Shown here piece after piece: positions 47,463-58,504 of a stretch of 64,000 nt of DNA. The stretch comes from Shewanella vesiculosa. GTDB lineage: Bacteria > Pseudomonadota > Gammaproteobacteria > Enterobacterales > Shewanellaceae. The DNA lies in contig NZ_CP073588.1 in assembly GCF_021560015.1 (NCBI RefSeq), forward strand, positions 3,828,501 to 3,892,500. The letters run 5' to 3'. Each line of letters starts with the position of its first letter. Position 1 is the stretch's first letter. Below the pieces are notes generated by a model, which had not been told where the DNA came from, did no database searches, and saw only the letters and a program-made list of their open reading frames with translations. A program made the translations under genes and the position numbers.

Positions 47463-48403
47463 GATGCTCTCCCATATTGGTTAAATGAATGTGATTGTTA
47501 ACCACCTTAACTGTTTATCGGCACAAATTGATTAAAATGTAATCTTTTAGATAGAAGCTCATTTAGGAAGCGCTTTTATCAGGTGGATCATTGGCGTTAT
47601 CGCTACCCACTGCCGAAAGTAGATAACATGAGCCATGTTAATCTTCAATTGCTTTAAATTTGTTCAACCTTTACCCCACGCTAGCAGAATAATACCAACA
47701 TCGCGACACTTTCCTACTTCAACTCAACCAGGTATTAAGCGCGAGCTGGATGTAGTCTTTGCGTATTCACCTTGTCGTTCACTTGCATTCATGAGCGCTT
47801 TTTACCATTTATCCATTGAGCTAATTCAACCTTGTACCTTTTGAGGCATTAAGAAAAATTAACTGTGATTACGAGATGAATTGATAAAATGCTTGCCCTT
47901 AACATAGGGCCTTTAATGTCCAACATTGTGATATTTAACCGTGGATGTTAACCATAATTTGATGATGATTAATTGCTTAAGTATTGCGACCGTGCTTATT
48001 TAAGCAAAATGTCTATTAAGGTTAATCGTGAGTTTGTGTGCTTTACAAACTGCGCGTTACATACTGCTATCGAGAGCAATGGGTAAATATAAAGGTAAGA
48101 TTAAGTGGTTTTTTAGCCGTATAAAGTAGACCCAGTCGACTATTTGTTAATTTTTAATGAACTTAAAACCGAGTAGCTGAGCAGTATTACGATATAAAGA
48201 TGGAGTATTCGAACCATAAAGTAAGTTTAATAAAAAAGATCTCCAGCCTATTTTAGCCGATAAAGTGACCGTTATGTCTCTGGTTTAACTCATTTACCCT
48301 GATTTTTAGCTGTTTTCTTCAGACGGCTCTGTCATTCATCCCGCTTGATATTAATTTGCTGCTAACCCGCTTGGGGTATGGATTTAATATATCTGTCCAT
48401 TGC
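47463..48403. other. Large intergenic region upstream of mraZ promoter
   Basis: About 940 bp with no convincing gene on either strand. A 69-codon open frame (47635-47844) has no ribosome site and an unusual composition (many H, S, P). Several AT-rich stretches are present. It may hold upstream control for the division cluster or a small RNA. Confidence 0.4.
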
Positions 48404-48433
48404 TTGACAACACTTGCATAGAGTCCCTAAACT
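48404..48433 (+). promoter_or_regulatory. Promoter of the division and cell wall cluster (Pmra)
   Basis: TTGACA (48404-48409), an 18-bp spacer and TAAACT (48428-48433) lie 63 bp upstream of mraZ. The MraZ-type repeats start 9 bp after the -10, so bound MraZ would block escape. Confidence 0.65.
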
Positions 48434-48441
48434 TAGCATTT

Positions 48442-48466
48442 GTGGGAAGAAGTGGATCATTGTGGA
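48442..48466 (+). promoter_or_regulatory. mraZ: MraZ operator: three GTGGR repeats
   Basis: GTGGG (48442-48446), GTGGA (48452-48456) and GTGGA (48462-48466) recur with exactly 10-bp period. This is the layout bound by the ring-shaped MraZ repressor in E. coli and other bacteria. Confidence 0.85.
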
Positions 48467-48495
48467 TCAAATGATAACAATAAGGGCTAAATAAC

Positions 48496-48954
48496 GTGTT
48501 TCGTGGCGCCAGTGCAATCAACATGGATGCAAAAGGACGGATCGCTATTCCAGCGAGATACCGTGATGCGTTACGTGTGGAGCATGCCGGCACTGTGATT
48601 ATGACCGTTGATATTGATGCTGCTTGTTTGTTGATTTATCCGTTACACGAATGGGAGCAGATTGAAGCAAAGTTAAGGCTGCTTTCTGACACTGATCCAC
48701 TTGAGCGATCCTTTAAACGAAAATTACTAGGTCATGCACAAGATTGTGAACTAGACAGCCACGGACGTATTGTGATTCCGCCGGCATTGCGAAGTTTCGC
48801 CAGCTTAGAAAAGAAAACCATGCTGGTGGGCTTACTGAATAAATTTGAATTATGGGAAGAGTCAGCTTGGCAACAACAAATGGATGATGGCAATACGCTC
48901 ATTCAAAGCCAAGATTTAGCCAGCAATGAACGCTTGGCACACTTTTCACTGTAG
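48496..48954 (+). CDS. mraZ: Transcriptional regulator MraZ
   Basis: 152 residues from a GTG start (FRGASAINMDAKGRIAIPARYRD). It has two AbrB-like SpoVT halves, each with the DxxGR[IV]xIP motif (DAKGRIAIP and DSHGRIVIP). MraZ forms rings of about eight to twelve subunits and represses its own cluster by binding GTGGR repeats, which are present upstream. It is the first gene of the division cluster. Confidence 0.95.
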   Translation: MFRGASAINMDAKGRIAIPARYRDALRVEHAGTVIMTVDIDAACLLIYPLHEWEQIEAKLRLLSDTDPLERSFKRKLLGHAQDCELDSHGRIVIPPALRSFASLEKKTMLVGLLNKFELWEESAWQQQMDDGNTLIQSQDLASNERLAHFSL

Positions 48955-48979
48955 TTATCTAAAAGGTTAGAAGAACCCA

Positions 48980-49921
48980 ATGAGCCAAGAGTTTGCCCAT
49001 TTATCTGTATTACTCAATGAGACCGTAGACGGACTCAACATCCAAAGTGATGGCATCTACATTGATGGCACCTTTGGCCGTGGTGGGCATTCGCGTCATG
49101 TGTTAAGTCATTTGGGTGAAAACGGTCGCCTAATTGCGATTGACAGAGATCCGCAAGCGATTGAGGCAGCTAAACAGTTTGCTGATGATCCACGCTTTCA
49201 AATTGTTCACGGTGGCTTTGGTCAATTAGCTGAATATGTCGAAGAACTTGGTCTGACGGGCAAAATCAATGGTGTATTGCTTGATCTTGGCGTGTCGTCG
49301 CCACAGTTAGACGATGCAGAACGCGGCTTTAGTTTTTTACGCGATGGCCCGCTCGATATGCGTATGGACAATAGCCAAGGTCAAACTGCAGCCCAGTGGA
49401 TAGCACGTGCAGAAATTGAAGACATGGCATGGGTATTTAAAACTTATGGTGAAGAAAAAAATTCGCGCCATATTGCACGATGCATTGCAGCCGATCGTGA
49501 AAAAACGCCTTTTTTACGCACGAAAGACTTAGCTGATTTGATCGCGCGGATCACCAAAAATAAAGAGCGAAATAAGCATCCTGCCACGCGAGTGTTTCAA
49601 GCTATCCGCATTTATATCAATAGTGAATTAGAGCAAATAGATCAAGCGCTTGAAGGTGCTTTAGCAGTGCTAGCTCCCCAAGGTCGCTTATCAGTGATCA
49701 GTTTTCATTCTTTAGAAGATCGTATGGTTAAGCGTTTTATACGCCGCCATAGCCAAGGTGAAAGCGTGCCACATGGATTACCTATCATGGAGGCCGAGCT
49801 TAATAAATCGCGTAAATTAAAGGCGGTGAGTAAAGCACTAAAGCCTTCTGATGCAGAATTAGAGTTAAATCCACGCGCGCGCAGCTCAGTGTTACGAGTT
49901 GCAGAGCGTCTGGATTACTAA
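48980..49921 (+). CDS. rsmH: 16S rRNA m4C1402 methyltransferase
   Basis: 313 residues. It methylates N4 of cytidine 1402 in the decoding site of 16S rRNA using S-adenosylmethionine. The SAM site is [16 protein letters not shown], and [19 protein letters not shown] and [13 protein letters not shown] are family motifs. The position after mraZ is conserved, though the link to division is indirect. Confidence 0.96.
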   Translation: MSQEFAHLSVLLNETVDGLNIQSDGIYIDGTFGRGGHSRHVLSHLGENGRLIAIDRDPQAIEAAKQFADDPRFQIVHGGFGQLAEYVEELGLTGKINGVLLDLGVSSPQLDDAERGFSFLRDGPLDMRMDNSQGQTAAQWIARAEIEDMAWVFKTYGEEKNSRHIARCIAADREKTPFLRTKDLADLIARITKNKERNKHPATRVFQAIRIYINSELEQIDQALEGALAVLAPQGRLSVISFHSLEDRMVKRFIRRHSQGESVPHGLPIMEAELNKSRKLKAVSKALKPSDAELELNPRARSSVLRVAERLDY

Positions 49922-49935
49922 CTATCGAGGGTAAT

Positions 49936-50250
49936 GTGAGCCAATCACCATTAAATTTACCTCGAATTGTATTACTCGATATGTGGCAGCACAAATGGGT
50001 GTTGCTTCTTATTTTATTAATTGTAATCAATGGTGTAGCCGTAGTTTATACCAGTCATGTAACACGTAAATTGATCACTCAGTGGGATCAATTGTTGCAA
50101 GAGCAAGATCGCTTAGATATTGAATGGCGAAACTTATTATTAGAAGAACAATCGCAATCAGAGCACAGTCGTGTGACTCGAATTGCAACCAAAGAACTAA
50201 ACATGTCTCGGCCGCTTCCTAAGGAGGAAGTTATCATTCGAGTCCAGTGA
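49936..50250 (+). CDS. ftsL: Cell division protein FtsL
   Basis: 104 residues from the GTG at 49936, with GAGGG upstream. It is a bitopic protein with one membrane segment (about 15-37, WVLLLILLIVINGVAVVY) and a periplasmic leucine-zipper-like coiled coil. FtsL joins FtsB and FtsQ and activates FtsWI at the septum. Sequence conservation is low; assignment rests on topology and position between rsmH and ftsI. ftsI overlaps its stop. Confidence 0.92.
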   Translation: MSQSPLNLPRIVLLDMWQHKWVLLLILLIVINGVAVVYTSHVTRKLITQWDQLLQEQDRLDIEWRNLLLEEQSQSEHSRVTRIATKELNMSRPLPKEEVIIRVQ

Positions 50251-52010
50251 GCATAGGGAATATGGCTAGACAAGCGAAGCAGAAATTAGGTCACGAACTC
50301 ATCCCATGGCGGTTATACGTTGTGGTGGGATTCGTATTGCTATTATTTTGCAGTTTAGTTGCCCGTGCTGCCTATATTCAAATTATTGAGCCAGATAAAC
50401 TCCGTCACGAAAGTGATATGCGCACCCTACGCACAACCAGTAACCAAGTTCAGAGAGGTTTAATCACTGATCGCAATGGCGATATGCTCGCAGTCAGTGT
50501 GCCTGTGCAAGCGGTGTGGGCCGATCCTAAACACGCTCATGACCAAGATGCATTTAAAGATATGCGCCGTTGGCAAGCTCTTGCCGATGTACTGCAAGAG
50601 CCAGTCGATGAGCTGGTGGATAAAGTTAAAAATCACCCGAATAAGCGCTTTGTATACTTAAAACGTCAGGTAACCTCCGCCGTTGCTGACTACATTGAGC
50701 AGTTGAAAATCGGTGGCATTTACCTTAAAGCGGAATCTCGCCGTTATTATCCTTCAGGTGAAATTGCCGCTCAGTTAATCGGTATTACCAATATCGACGA
50801 TGTCGGCATTGAAGGCATTGAAAATACTTATAATACCTGGTTAACAGGCACACCCTCTAAGCAAAAAGTCCGCAAATCTCGCGATGGCAGCGTGGTTGAG
50901 CGTCTAGATATGGTCCAAGAGGGCGAAAGCTCTAACGATTTAGTGCTCAGTATTGATCAGCGTATTCAGCAATTAGCCTACCGTGAATTAAAGCGTGCAA
51001 CAGAAGTATACCAAGCGACATCTGGGTCTGTGGTGGTGATAGACGTCAATACGGGTGAAGTGTTGGCGATGGTCAATACTCCCTCATATAACCCTAATGC
51101 CCGTGATAATTTGCAGCCACACCGCATGCGTAATCGTGCCTTAACTGACACATTTGAGCCAGGGTCAACAATTAAACCTTTTGTTGTCGCTGCCGCGCTT
51201 GAAGCTGGCACAGTGAAAGTCAATGAATTGATATCGACATCGCCTGGTTGGATGCGCATTGGCGGGCGTCAAGTGCGTGACTCGAGTAATTATGGTGACA
51301 TGACCTTAGCCAAAATTCTGGTGAAGTCGAGTAACGTAGGAATTAGTAAACTGTCCTTGTCTATGCCCATTGAACAATTATTAGGCACTTACCAATCTAT
51401 GGGGGTCGGCAATTATTCAGGGATCAATTTAACCGGTGAAAGTGCTGGGTTAATTCATAATCGTCATCGTTGGTCTGACTTTGAGCGTGCCACTCTGTCT
51501 TTTGGTTATGGTTTTACTGCCACTCCGTTACAAATTGCCCGTATGTACGCCACCTTAGGCAGTGGTGGAATATTGTATCCTGTGTCTATTTTAAAACTGA
51601 AACAGGCGCCCGAAGGTAAGCAGGTTATTTCACGTAAAGTCGCCTATGACGTTATGGAAATGCTCGTTGGGGTTACTGAAACGGGAGGCACGGGAACTAA
51701 AGCTCATATTGATGGCTACCCTGTAGCCGGTAAGTCCGGTACTAGCCGTAAAGCGGTAGCGGGTGGTTATGGCGATGATTATGTTGCTTTATTTGCCGGT
51801 GTGGCTCCAGTTCATAACCCTCGTTTAGCGATTTCTGTGGTCATTAATGAACCAAAAGGTGACAAGTATTACGGTGGCGACGTAGCGGGTCCCGCCTTTG
51901 CTAAAATTATGTCTGGTGCTTTACAAATGCTTAATGTTGAACCTATTTCAGAGCAGGAAGCCGTTCATTTGGCTACTGCGCGAGGAGCGCAGACCAATGT
52001 TATTAAATGA
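50247..52010 (+). CDS. ftsI: Peptidoglycan transpeptidase FtsI (PBP3)
   Basis: 587 residues from the GTG overlapping the ftsL stop; an ATG at 50262 is an alternative start. It has one membrane anchor (about 22-42), a pedestal domain (about 65-215) and a transpeptidase domain with S307-T-I-K310, S361-x-N363 and K496-S-G-T. It crosslinks septal peptidoglycan and is the target of aztreonam-type beta-lactams. It is embedded in the cluster and overlaps murE by 14 bp. Confidence 0.96.
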   Translation: MSIGNMARQAKQKLGHELIPWRLYVVVGFVLLLFCSLVARAAYIQIIEPDKLRHESDMRTLRTTSNQVQRGLITDRNGDMLAVSVPVQAVWADPKHAHDQDAFKDMRRWQALADVLQEPVDELVDKVKNHPNKRFVYLKRQVTSAVADYIEQLKIGGIYLKAESRRYYPSGEIAAQLIGITNIDDVGIEGIENTYNTWLTGTPSKQKVRKSRDGSVVERLDMVQEGESSNDLVLSIDQRIQQLAYRELKRATEVYQATSGSVVVIDVNTGEVLAMVNTPSYNPNARDNLQPHRMRNRALTDTFEPGSTIKPFVVAAALEAGTVKVNELISTSPGWMRIGGRQVRDSSNYGDMTLAKILVKSSNVGISKLSLSMPIEQLLGTYQSMGVGNYSGINLTGESAGLIHNRHRWSDFERATLSFGYGFTATPLQIARMYATLGSGGILYPVSILKLKQAPEGKQVISRKVAYDVMEMLVGVTETGGTGTKAHIDGYPVAGKSGTSRKAVAGGYGDDYVALFAGVAPVHNPRLAISVVINEPKGDKYYGGDVAGPAFAKIMSGALQMLNVEPISEQEAVHLATARGAQTNVIK

Positions 52011-53487
52011 TTTATTAGCGCCATGGTTCCATTACTCTGGTCGCGAATCGATTAGAGGTTTAACCCTAAATAGCCGTGAAGTGCAAGCTGGCAGTTTATT
52101 TGTGGCCCTGCCTGGCTATAAAGTTGATGGTCGATCATTCATTTCTCAAGCGGTTCAAGCAGGCGCTACAGCAATACTTATCCATACTGATAATCCAGAT
52201 GAACATGGCTTAGTCGATCGCCTTCAGTATAACGTGCCATTAGTGTATTTTTTCCAATTAGGTCGGCAGTTATCGGCTGTTGCCGCGCAGTTTTATTTGT
52301 CCAACCGTCAGTCGTTGTCATTAATTGGTATCACAGGAACTAATGGCAAAACTTCGGTCAGCCAAATTATCGCGCAAATAGTAGCCTTACTTGGTCATCA
52401 AGCCGCCGTTATGGGGACATTAGGCAATGGTTTGTGGGGGCAACTTGTTGACAGCGGTAATACCACTGCCGATGCGATCACTATTATGCGTCAGCTTGGT
52501 GAATTTATTGCTCAAGGCACCGAAGTGTGTGCCATGGAAGTCTCAAGCCATGGCTTAGTCCAAGGGCGTGTCGAAGCGGCGCCGTTTGAGATTGCTGTGT
52601 TTACTAACCTAAGCCGTGATCACCTAGATTATCACGGTGATATGGACTCTTACGCCGCGGCTAAAAAACGCCTATTTCAATTTCCTAGTGTCCAACATGG
52701 GGTGATTAATATTGATGATGCTGTTGGCGCAAAATGGCTGACTGAACTGGCAAATGATAAGCATAAATCTTTCAGTATTAAGGGTAATACTTCAGCCGAC
52801 TTTTACTGTGACGCTATTGAATATCATGATGCTGGTGTTACTGCAACGCTACATTTTGTCGAGATCGATAGCGGCCAACGAGTAAGTACGCCGCTTAGTT
52901 CACCGTTATTAGGTGCCTTTAATTTATCGAATCTTTTGGCCGCGATCTCTGCTTTGTACCTTCAAGGAATGGCAATGGCATCGATATTGGCCGTCATTCC
53001 AAAACTGGTGCCTGTGGCTGGTCGTATGGAGCGTTTTGCCTCAATGAATAAGGCTACTTTAGTGGTCGATTACGCTCATACTCCAGATGCCATTGAACAA
53101 GCACTAAAAGCGTTAAAACTGCACTGCAAAGGCACATTATGGTGTGTATTTGGTTGTGGCGGCGATCGTGATAAAGGTAAACGGCCTTTAATGGCACAAG
53201 CCGCAGAACAGTATGCAGATAAAGTCATGATCACTAGCGATAATGCCCGCAGTGAAGATCCGCAAACCATTATCGATGATATTTTGCAGGGCATTAGTCA
53301 ACCGCAAAATGTGCTTAGCCAGGTTGACCGTATTGAAGCGATTACCCGTGTAGTGTCATTGGCACAAGCTGACGATATTGTACTGCTTGCTGGAAAAGGC
53401 CATGAAACCTATCAAGAAGTGGCTGGTGAGCGAATTGACTACGATGAACGTGCGTTAGCATTAACCTTGTCTCTGGAGGCATCATGA
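51997..53487 (+). CDS. murE: UDP-MurNAc-tripeptide synthetase (meso-DAP adding)
   Basis: 496 residues from the ATG at 51997 (GAGGAG upstream), inside the end of ftsI. It adds meso-diaminopimelate to UDP-MurNAc-L-Ala-D-Glu. The ATP loop is [10 protein letters not shown]; the carbamylated-lysine region and [13 protein letters not shown] segment ([12 protein letters not shown]) are present. The DAP-specific motif, usually DNPR, reads DNAR (SDNARSEDP), keeping the key arginine. It is coupled to murF by a 4-bp overlap. Confidence 0.95.
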   Translation: MLLNDLLAPWFHYSGRESIRGLTLNSREVQAGSLFVALPGYKVDGRSFISQAVQAGATAILIHTDNPDEHGLVDRLQYNVPLVYFFQLGRQLSAVAAQFYLSNRQSLSLIGITGTNGKTSVSQIIAQIVALLGHQAAVMGTLGNGLWGQLVDSGNTTADAITIMRQLGEFIAQGTEVCAMEVSSHGLVQGRVEAAPFEIAVFTNLSRDHLDYHGDMDSYAAAKKRLFQFPSVQHGVINIDDAVGAKWLTELANDKHKSFSIKGNTSADFYCDAIEYHDAGVTATLHFVEIDSGQRVSTPLSSPLLGAFNLSNLLAAISALYLQGMAMASILAVIPKLVPVAGRMERFASMNKATLVVDYAHTPDAIEQALKALKLHCKGTLWCVFGCGGDRDKGKRPLMAQAAEQYADKVMITSDNARSEDPQTIIDDILQGISQPQNVLSQVDRIEAITRVVSLAQADDIVLLAGKGHETYQEVAGERIDYDERALALTLSLEAS

Positions 53488-54872
53488 TTAGCGTCACTTT
53501 GTCGGAATTGGCTCAGCATCTTAATGGCATGTTAGCAGGCCAAGATAGGTTGATTAACAATGTCAGTACTGACAGTCGTAATATTAGCGCGCAATGCTTA
53601 TTTGTTGCTTTAAAAGGCGAGCGTTTTGATGGCCATGATTTTGTCGCAACAGCCATAAACAATGGTGCAGAAGCGCTTTTGGTTGATCATTTATTAGTGG
53701 ATCATCCTTTTGGTGCCGATATCCCGCAAATTGTGGTCGCCGATACCCAAAAGGCGCTGGGTCAGATAGGCATGTTTGTTCGTCAAGCTGTGGCACCTAT
53801 TTGCGTGGCATTGACCGGATCAAACGGTAAAACCAGTGTTAAAGAAATGCTAGCCACTATTTTAGCTCAGCACCATAAAGTGTTATTTACTGCAGGTAAT
53901 TTTAATAACGAAATTGGCGTGCCATTAACCTTGATGCGTTTAAGTGAAGGCGACGAATACGGGGTATTTGAGCTTGGTGCAAATCATAGTGGTGAGATTG
54001 ATTACACCTCATCATTAGTCCATCCACGAGTCGCACTGGTGAATAATGTCGGCAGTGCTCACCTTGAAGGATTTGGTTCTCTTGAAGGCGTTGCACAGGC
54101 AAAATCGGAGATATTTAATCATCTTTCACAAGATGGCACAGCGATTATTAATGCTGACGATAAGTTTGCCGATTTTATGCTGCAACGCTCCAAAGACCAT
54201 AAACAATTACGTTTTTCATGTGACATGAATGTTGATGCAGACGTTACCGCGACAAATATAGTGGCCGATGCCAATGGTTGTTATCAATTTACATTGACGT
54301 TTAACGGCCAGCATGTGCAGGTACATTTGCCATTGGCTGGAATGCATCAAGTGAGCAATGCTCTTGCCGCGGCATCAATGTCGATTGCGTTGGGATTATC
54401 GCTTACTAACATTGCCCAAGGCTTTGATTTACTCATACCCGTAAAAGGGCGCATGCAGCCACATGAACTTGGCCGAGTGTTATTAATTGATGATAGTTAT
54501 AACGCTAATCCAACATCCGTGAGTGCAGCAATTGATTGGTTGCAACAACGTGATGGATATCGTTGTTTAGTGCTGGGAGATTTAGGCGAATTAGGCGACA
54601 ATGCCGCCCCTTTGCACGCTAGCATTGGAACGCAGGCTAAAAATGCAACAATCGAGTCGCTGTTTTGTTGTGGTCAGTTGTCGGCCAATACCAGTGAAGC
54701 ATTCAGTAGTGAGCATTTTCCAGCTCAAGAAGCGTTGATCGTGGCATTAAAAAAACAGTTAGCAAGCACCACAGGTCACATCACAGTTTTAGTTAAGGGT
54801 TCCCGCAGCGCCGCCATGGAGCGAGTTGTGGACAGTTTATTAGATGCCTATGGGCGTGGGGAGTTAGTGTAG
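53484..54872 (+). CDS. murF: UDP-MurNAc-tripeptide D-alanyl-D-alanine ligase
   Basis: 462 residues. It adds D-Ala-D-Ala to give the UDP-MurNAc-pentapeptide. The ATP loop is [27 protein letters not shown] and [10 protein letters not shown] are family motifs. It overlaps murE at its start, and mraY begins on the next base after its stop. The D-Ala-D-Ala ligase gene itself is not in this cluster. Confidence 0.96.
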   Translation: MISVTLSELAQHLNGMLAGQDRLINNVSTDSRNISAQCLFVALKGERFDGHDFVATAINNGAEALLVDHLLVDHPFGADIPQIVVADTQKALGQIGMFVRQAVAPICVALTGSNGKTSVKEMLATILAQHHKVLFTAGNFNNEIGVPLTLMRLSEGDEYGVFELGANHSGEIDYTSSLVHPRVALVNNVGSAHLEGFGSLEGVAQAKSEIFNHLSQDGTAIINADDKFADFMLQRSKDHKQLRFSCDMNVDADVTATNIVADANGCYQFTLTFNGQHVQVHLPLAGMHQVSNALAAASMSIALGLSLTNIAQGFDLLIPVKGRMQPHELGRVLLIDDSYNANPTSVSAAIDWLQQRDGYRCLVLGDLGELGDNAAPLHASIGTQAKNATIESLFCCGQLSANTSEAFSSEHFPAQEALIVALKKQLASTTGHITVLVKGSRSAAMERVVDSLLDAYGRGELV

Positions 54873-55955
54873 ATGCTGGTTTATCTAGCCGAGTATTTAA
54901 CCCAGTTTTATTCTGGGTTTAACGTTTTTTCATATGTAACGTTTCGGGCTATTTTAGGCTTGTTAACCGCATTGGTGTTTAGTTTGTGGTGGGGGCCGAT
55001 ACTAATTAAGCGCCTGCAGATGCTGCAAATTGGTCAAGTGGTTCGAAGTGATGGCCCTGAGTCACACTTTAGCAAACGTGGTACGCCGACAATGGGCGGC
55101 ATAATGATTCTTGCGGGTATTTTTATCAGCGTGCTGTTATGGGGTGATTTATCTAACCGTTACGTGTTAGTTACCTTATTCGTATTAGCCACTTTTGGTG
55201 CGATTGGCTTTATTGATGATTACCGTAAAGTGGTAAAAAAAGATACTAAAGGCCTGATTGCTCGTTGGAAATATGCTTTACAGTCTATCGCTGCGTTAGT
55301 GGTGGCAGTGTTTTTATATAGCTCCTCGACCATGGGTGGGGAAACCCAATTAGTGGTACCGTTTTTTAAAGATATTATGCCTCAGTTAGGCATGATGTTT
55401 ATTGTTTTAGCGTACTTCACCATTGTCGGTGCGAGTAATGCGGTGAATTTAACAGATGGCTTAGATGGCCTGGCGATTATGCCAACCGTAATGGTCGCCG
55501 CAGCTTTTGCATTAATCGCTTACTTATCTGGTCATGCTCAGTTTGCCAGTTATTTGCATATCCCTCATTTACCTTTAGCGGGTGAGTTAGTGATTGTGTG
55601 TACCGCAATGGTAGGCGCAGGTTTAGGTTTTCTGTGGTTTAACACTTATCCAGCGCAAGTGTTTATGGGCGATGTAGGTTCATTAGCTCTGGGCGCAGCT
55701 TTAGGTGTGATTGCCATTTTAGTTCGCCAAGAAATTTTGCTGGTGATTATGGGCGGCGTTTTTGTTATGGAAACCGTATCGGTGATCCTGCAGGTGGGCT
55801 CATATAAATTACGCGGCCAACGCATTTTTCGTATGGCGCCGATCCATCATCATTATGAGTTAAAAGGGTGGCCAGAGCCTCGGGTGATTGTGCGTTTTTG
55901 GATTATCTCGTTGTTTTTAGTGTTACTAGGTCTTGCGACGTTAAAATTACGCTAA
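54873..55955 (+). CDS. mraY: Phospho-MurNAc-pentapeptide translocase MraY
   Basis: 360 residues with ten membrane segments. It transfers phospho-MurNAc-pentapeptide to undecaprenyl phosphate, making lipid [16 protein letters not shown] (catalytic aspartates), [13 protein letters not shown] and the [11 protein letters not shown] loop are all present. It begins directly at the murF stop. Confidence 0.97.
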   Translation: MLVYLAEYLTQFYSGFNVFSYVTFRAILGLLTALVFSLWWGPILIKRLQMLQIGQVVRSDGPESHFSKRGTPTMGGIMILAGIFISVLLWGDLSNRYVLVTLFVLATFGAIGFIDDYRKVVKKDTKGLIARWKYALQSIAALVVAVFLYSSSTMGGETQLVVPFFKDIMPQLGMMFIVLAYFTIVGASNAVNLTDGLDGLAIMPTVMVAAAFALIAYLSGHAQFASYLHIPHLPLAGELVIVCTAMVGAGLGFLWFNTYPAQVFMGDVGSLALGAALGVIAILVRQEILLVIMGGVFVMETVSVILQVGSYKLRGQRIFRMAPIHHHYELKGWPEPRVIVRFWIISLFLVLLGLATLKLR

Positions 55956-55977
55956 GCAATTAATAAAGGTCAGTATT

Positions 55978-57300
55978 ATGCAAACTCAATACACGCACAT
56001 TGTTTTAGGCTTGGGGGCTACAGGGCTCTCGGTCGTGCGTTTTTTAGCGACTAAAGGCATCAAACCTTTAGTGATGGACAGTCGTCGTCATCCGCCTGGT
56101 GCAGATACCTTGGCGCAAGAGTTTGCCGATATTGAGTTATTAGCCGGTGGGTTTGATTGTCGTTATTTAGTTCAGGCTAGCCAAATTATCATTAGCCCAG
56201 GTGTGCCTGTTGATACGCCTGAAGTGCGTGCGGCATTAGATATGGGCATTGAAGTAATTGGTGATATTGAGTTATTTGCCCGAGAGATAGCGGATAGAAA
56301 ACCGTGTGTTGTTGGTATCACTGGGTCAAATGGTAAATCTACAGTAACGACCTTAGTATATGACATGCTGCTAACGGCCGGTAAGTCGGTGGCTATTGGC
56401 GGCAATATTGGTACGCCAGCGCTGGATTTATTGCCTCAAAATGCTGATTTTTTTGTACTTGAACTGTCGAGTTTTCAACTTGAAACCACTGCTTCGTTAC
56501 ATTGTATTGCGGCTACATGCCTTAATATTAGCGAAGATCATATGGATCGCTATAGCGACCTAAACTCCTACCGCGAAGCAAAGTTACGTTTATATCCACA
56601 AAGCCGTTTTGTCATGTATAACCGCGATGATGAATTAACTTATCCAATTGAACCAATGAATCAAAATAATTTTGGTTTAGGCGTGCCTGAAGGTGATGCG
56701 TGGGGATTAAGTGATGGCAAGATTTTTCATGGTGATAGCGAAATTATGAATCTAAATGAAGTGACCTTAATTGGCAGTCATAATCACGCTAACTTATTAG
56801 CCGCAATGGCATTAGCGGATGCTTGCGGGGTTGGTAAAGAGTCCATGATTGAAGTGGCTAAAACCTTTGCTGGTTTAAGCCATCGTTGTGAGCTTGTCGG
56901 TGTGAAACAAGGTGTGACGTACATCAATGACTCCAAAGCGACTAATGTTGGCGCAACAGTTGCCGCACTGGAAGGGCTTAACTCGCATTTAGGCGATTTA
57001 TACTTGATCGCTGGCGGCGATGGTAAAGGCAGCGATTTTCGTCCCCTTGCAGAACCGCTTTCCAATATTACTCAATTGATTACCTTGGGCCGAGATGGGC
57101 GCAAAATAGCCAAATTAAAATCAGGAGCTATCGAGGTCACATCGATGGCTGAGGCCGTTGCAAAAGCCGCTGAGTTAGCATCGTCTGGTGATATCGTATT
57201 ATTGTCTCCGGCGTGTGCCAGCCTAGATATGTATAAGAACTTTATGGCTCGCGGTGATGATTTTAGACAATGTGTGGAGTCATTAGCCGATGGCGAATAA
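55978..57300 (+). CDS. murD: UDP-MurNAc-L-alanine:D-glutamate ligase
   Basis: 440 residues. It adds D-glutamate to UDP-MurNAc-L-alanine. The ATP loop is GITGSNGKSTVTTL; LNISEDHMDRY and SHRCELVG(VK) are Mur-ligase motifs, and INDSKATN is the late DxKATN motif. It overlaps ftsW by 11 bp. Confidence 0.96.
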   Translation: MQTQYTHIVLGLGATGLSVVRFLATKGIKPLVMDSRRHPPGADTLAQEFADIELLAGGFDCRYLVQASQIIISPGVPVDTPEVRAALDMGIEVIGDIELFAREIADRKPCVVGITGSNGKSTVTTLVYDMLLTAGKSVAIGGNIGTPALDLLPQNADFFVLELSSFQLETTASLHCIAATCLNISEDHMDRYSDLNSYREAKLRLYPQSRFVMYNRDDELTYPIEPMNQNNFGLGVPEGDAWGLSDGKIFHGDSEIMNLNEVTLIGSHNHANLLAAMALADACGVGKESMIEVAKTFAGLSHRCELVGVKQGVTYINDSKATNVGATVAALEGLNSHLGDLYLIAGGDGKGSDFRPLAEPLSNITQLITLGRDGRKIAKLKSGAIEVTSMAEAVAKAAELASSGDIVLLSPACASLDMYKNFMARGDDFRQCVESLADGE

Positions 57301-58504
57301 CGAGCAGCAACTGAGCTTGTTTAAACGGGGCCTTAATTGGACTTTACCCTCGTTATTATCAGGTGAACAAACACCTGATATGCCATTGTATGACCGTAGT
57401 TTTCTCGTCGCAATAGTCGGTTTGATGTGTTTTGGCTTTGTCATGGTGATGTCCGCGTCAATGCCTGAAGCAACTAAGCTGACAGGCGATCCATTTTATT
57501 TTATGTACCGCCATGTGCTCTATCTTGTTGGCTGTGTGGTGATTGCATTTGTGGTGCTTAAGTTCGAAGTCAGCTATTGGGAAAAAAATAGCGGCATGTT
57601 GATGCTTGGAGTACTGGTCTTATTGATCGCTGTGCTGTTTATTGGCACATCGGTAAATGGTGCGCGTCGATGGTTGTCTATTGGTCCCATTAGGATCCAA
57701 GTCGCCGAAATGGCCAAGTTTGTATTTATTGTTTACATGGCGGGTTACTTAGTTCGTCGTCATGGTGAATTGCGTGAAAACCGTAAAGGCTTTTACAAAC
57801 CGATTGGCGTTTACGGTTTGTTCGCTGTGTTGATCCTATTACAGCCCGATTTGGGTACTGTGGTCGTGTTGTTCGTGTGTACTGTAAGCCTACTTTTTTT
57901 GGCTGGTGCTCGCATTACTGACTTTATGGTGTTGGTGTTACTAGGCGTAGCAACATTCGTATTGCTGGTGTTATTTGAGCCTTATCGTATGCGACGAGTG
58001 ACTTCGTTTATGGATCCATGGGAAGATCCTTTCGGCAGTGGTTATCAGTTAACGCAATCGTTGATGGCTTACGGTCGGGGTGATTGGTTTGGTCAGGGGC
58101 TAGGTAACAGTATTCAGAAGCTTGCTTATTTACCAGAAGCGCATACTGACTTTATCTTTGCGGTGATCGGTGAAGAACTCGGGTTTATCGGTATTATTAT
58201 GGTGTTATGCGCACTGTTTTTCATTGCTATTCGTGCGATTAGATTGGGTAATTTATGTTTAAAAATGCAACGTCCTTTTGAAAGTTATGTCGCTTATGGT
58301 GTAGGCATTTGGGTGTGTTTTCAGACAGTCGTTAATGTGGGAGCCAGTATTGGTATGTTACCAACCAAAGGTCTTACGCTGCCGTTTATTAGTTATGGTG
58401 GCAGTAGTTTGTGGATTATGACCGCTGCGGTGATGTTGCTCATTAGGATCGATCATGAACGTCGAGTTAGTTTGGTACAAGCTGTAAAAGGGAGAACAAG
58501 TTAA
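57290..58504 (+). CDS. ftsW: SEDS glycosyltransferase FtsW
   Basis: 404 residues with about ten membrane segments. It polymerises septal glycan strands together with FtsI. The SEDS signature G-x-G-x-x-S/N-I-Q-K (GQGLGNSIQKLAYLPEAHTDFIFAVIGEELG) is complete, with the conserved aspartate in the HTDFIF segment. It starts inside murD and shares one base with murG at its end. Confidence 0.95.
   Translation: MANNEQQLSLFKRGLNWTLPSLLSGEQTPDMPLYDRSFLVAIVGLMCFGFVMVMSASMPEATKLTGDPFYFMYRHVLYLVGCVVIAFVVLKFEVSYWEKNSGMLMLGVLVLLIAVLFIGTSVNGARRWLSIGPIRIQVAEMAKFVFIVYMAGYLVRRHGELRENRKGFYKPIGVYGLFAVLILLQPDLGTVVVLFVCTVSLLFLAGARITDFMVLVLLGVATFVLLVLFEPYRMRRVTSFMDPWEDPFGSGYQLTQSLMAYGRGDWFGQGLGNSIQKLAYLPEAHTDFIFAVIGEELGFIGIIMVLCALFFIAIRAIRLGNLCLKMQRPFESYVAYGVGIWVCFQTVVNVGASIGMLPTKGLTLPFISYGGSSLWIMTAAVMLLIRIDHERRVSLVQAVKGRTS

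Noticed and set aside
47635..47844. 69-codon frame in the gap before mraZ
   Set aside because: No ribosome site, odd composition, no recognisable motif.
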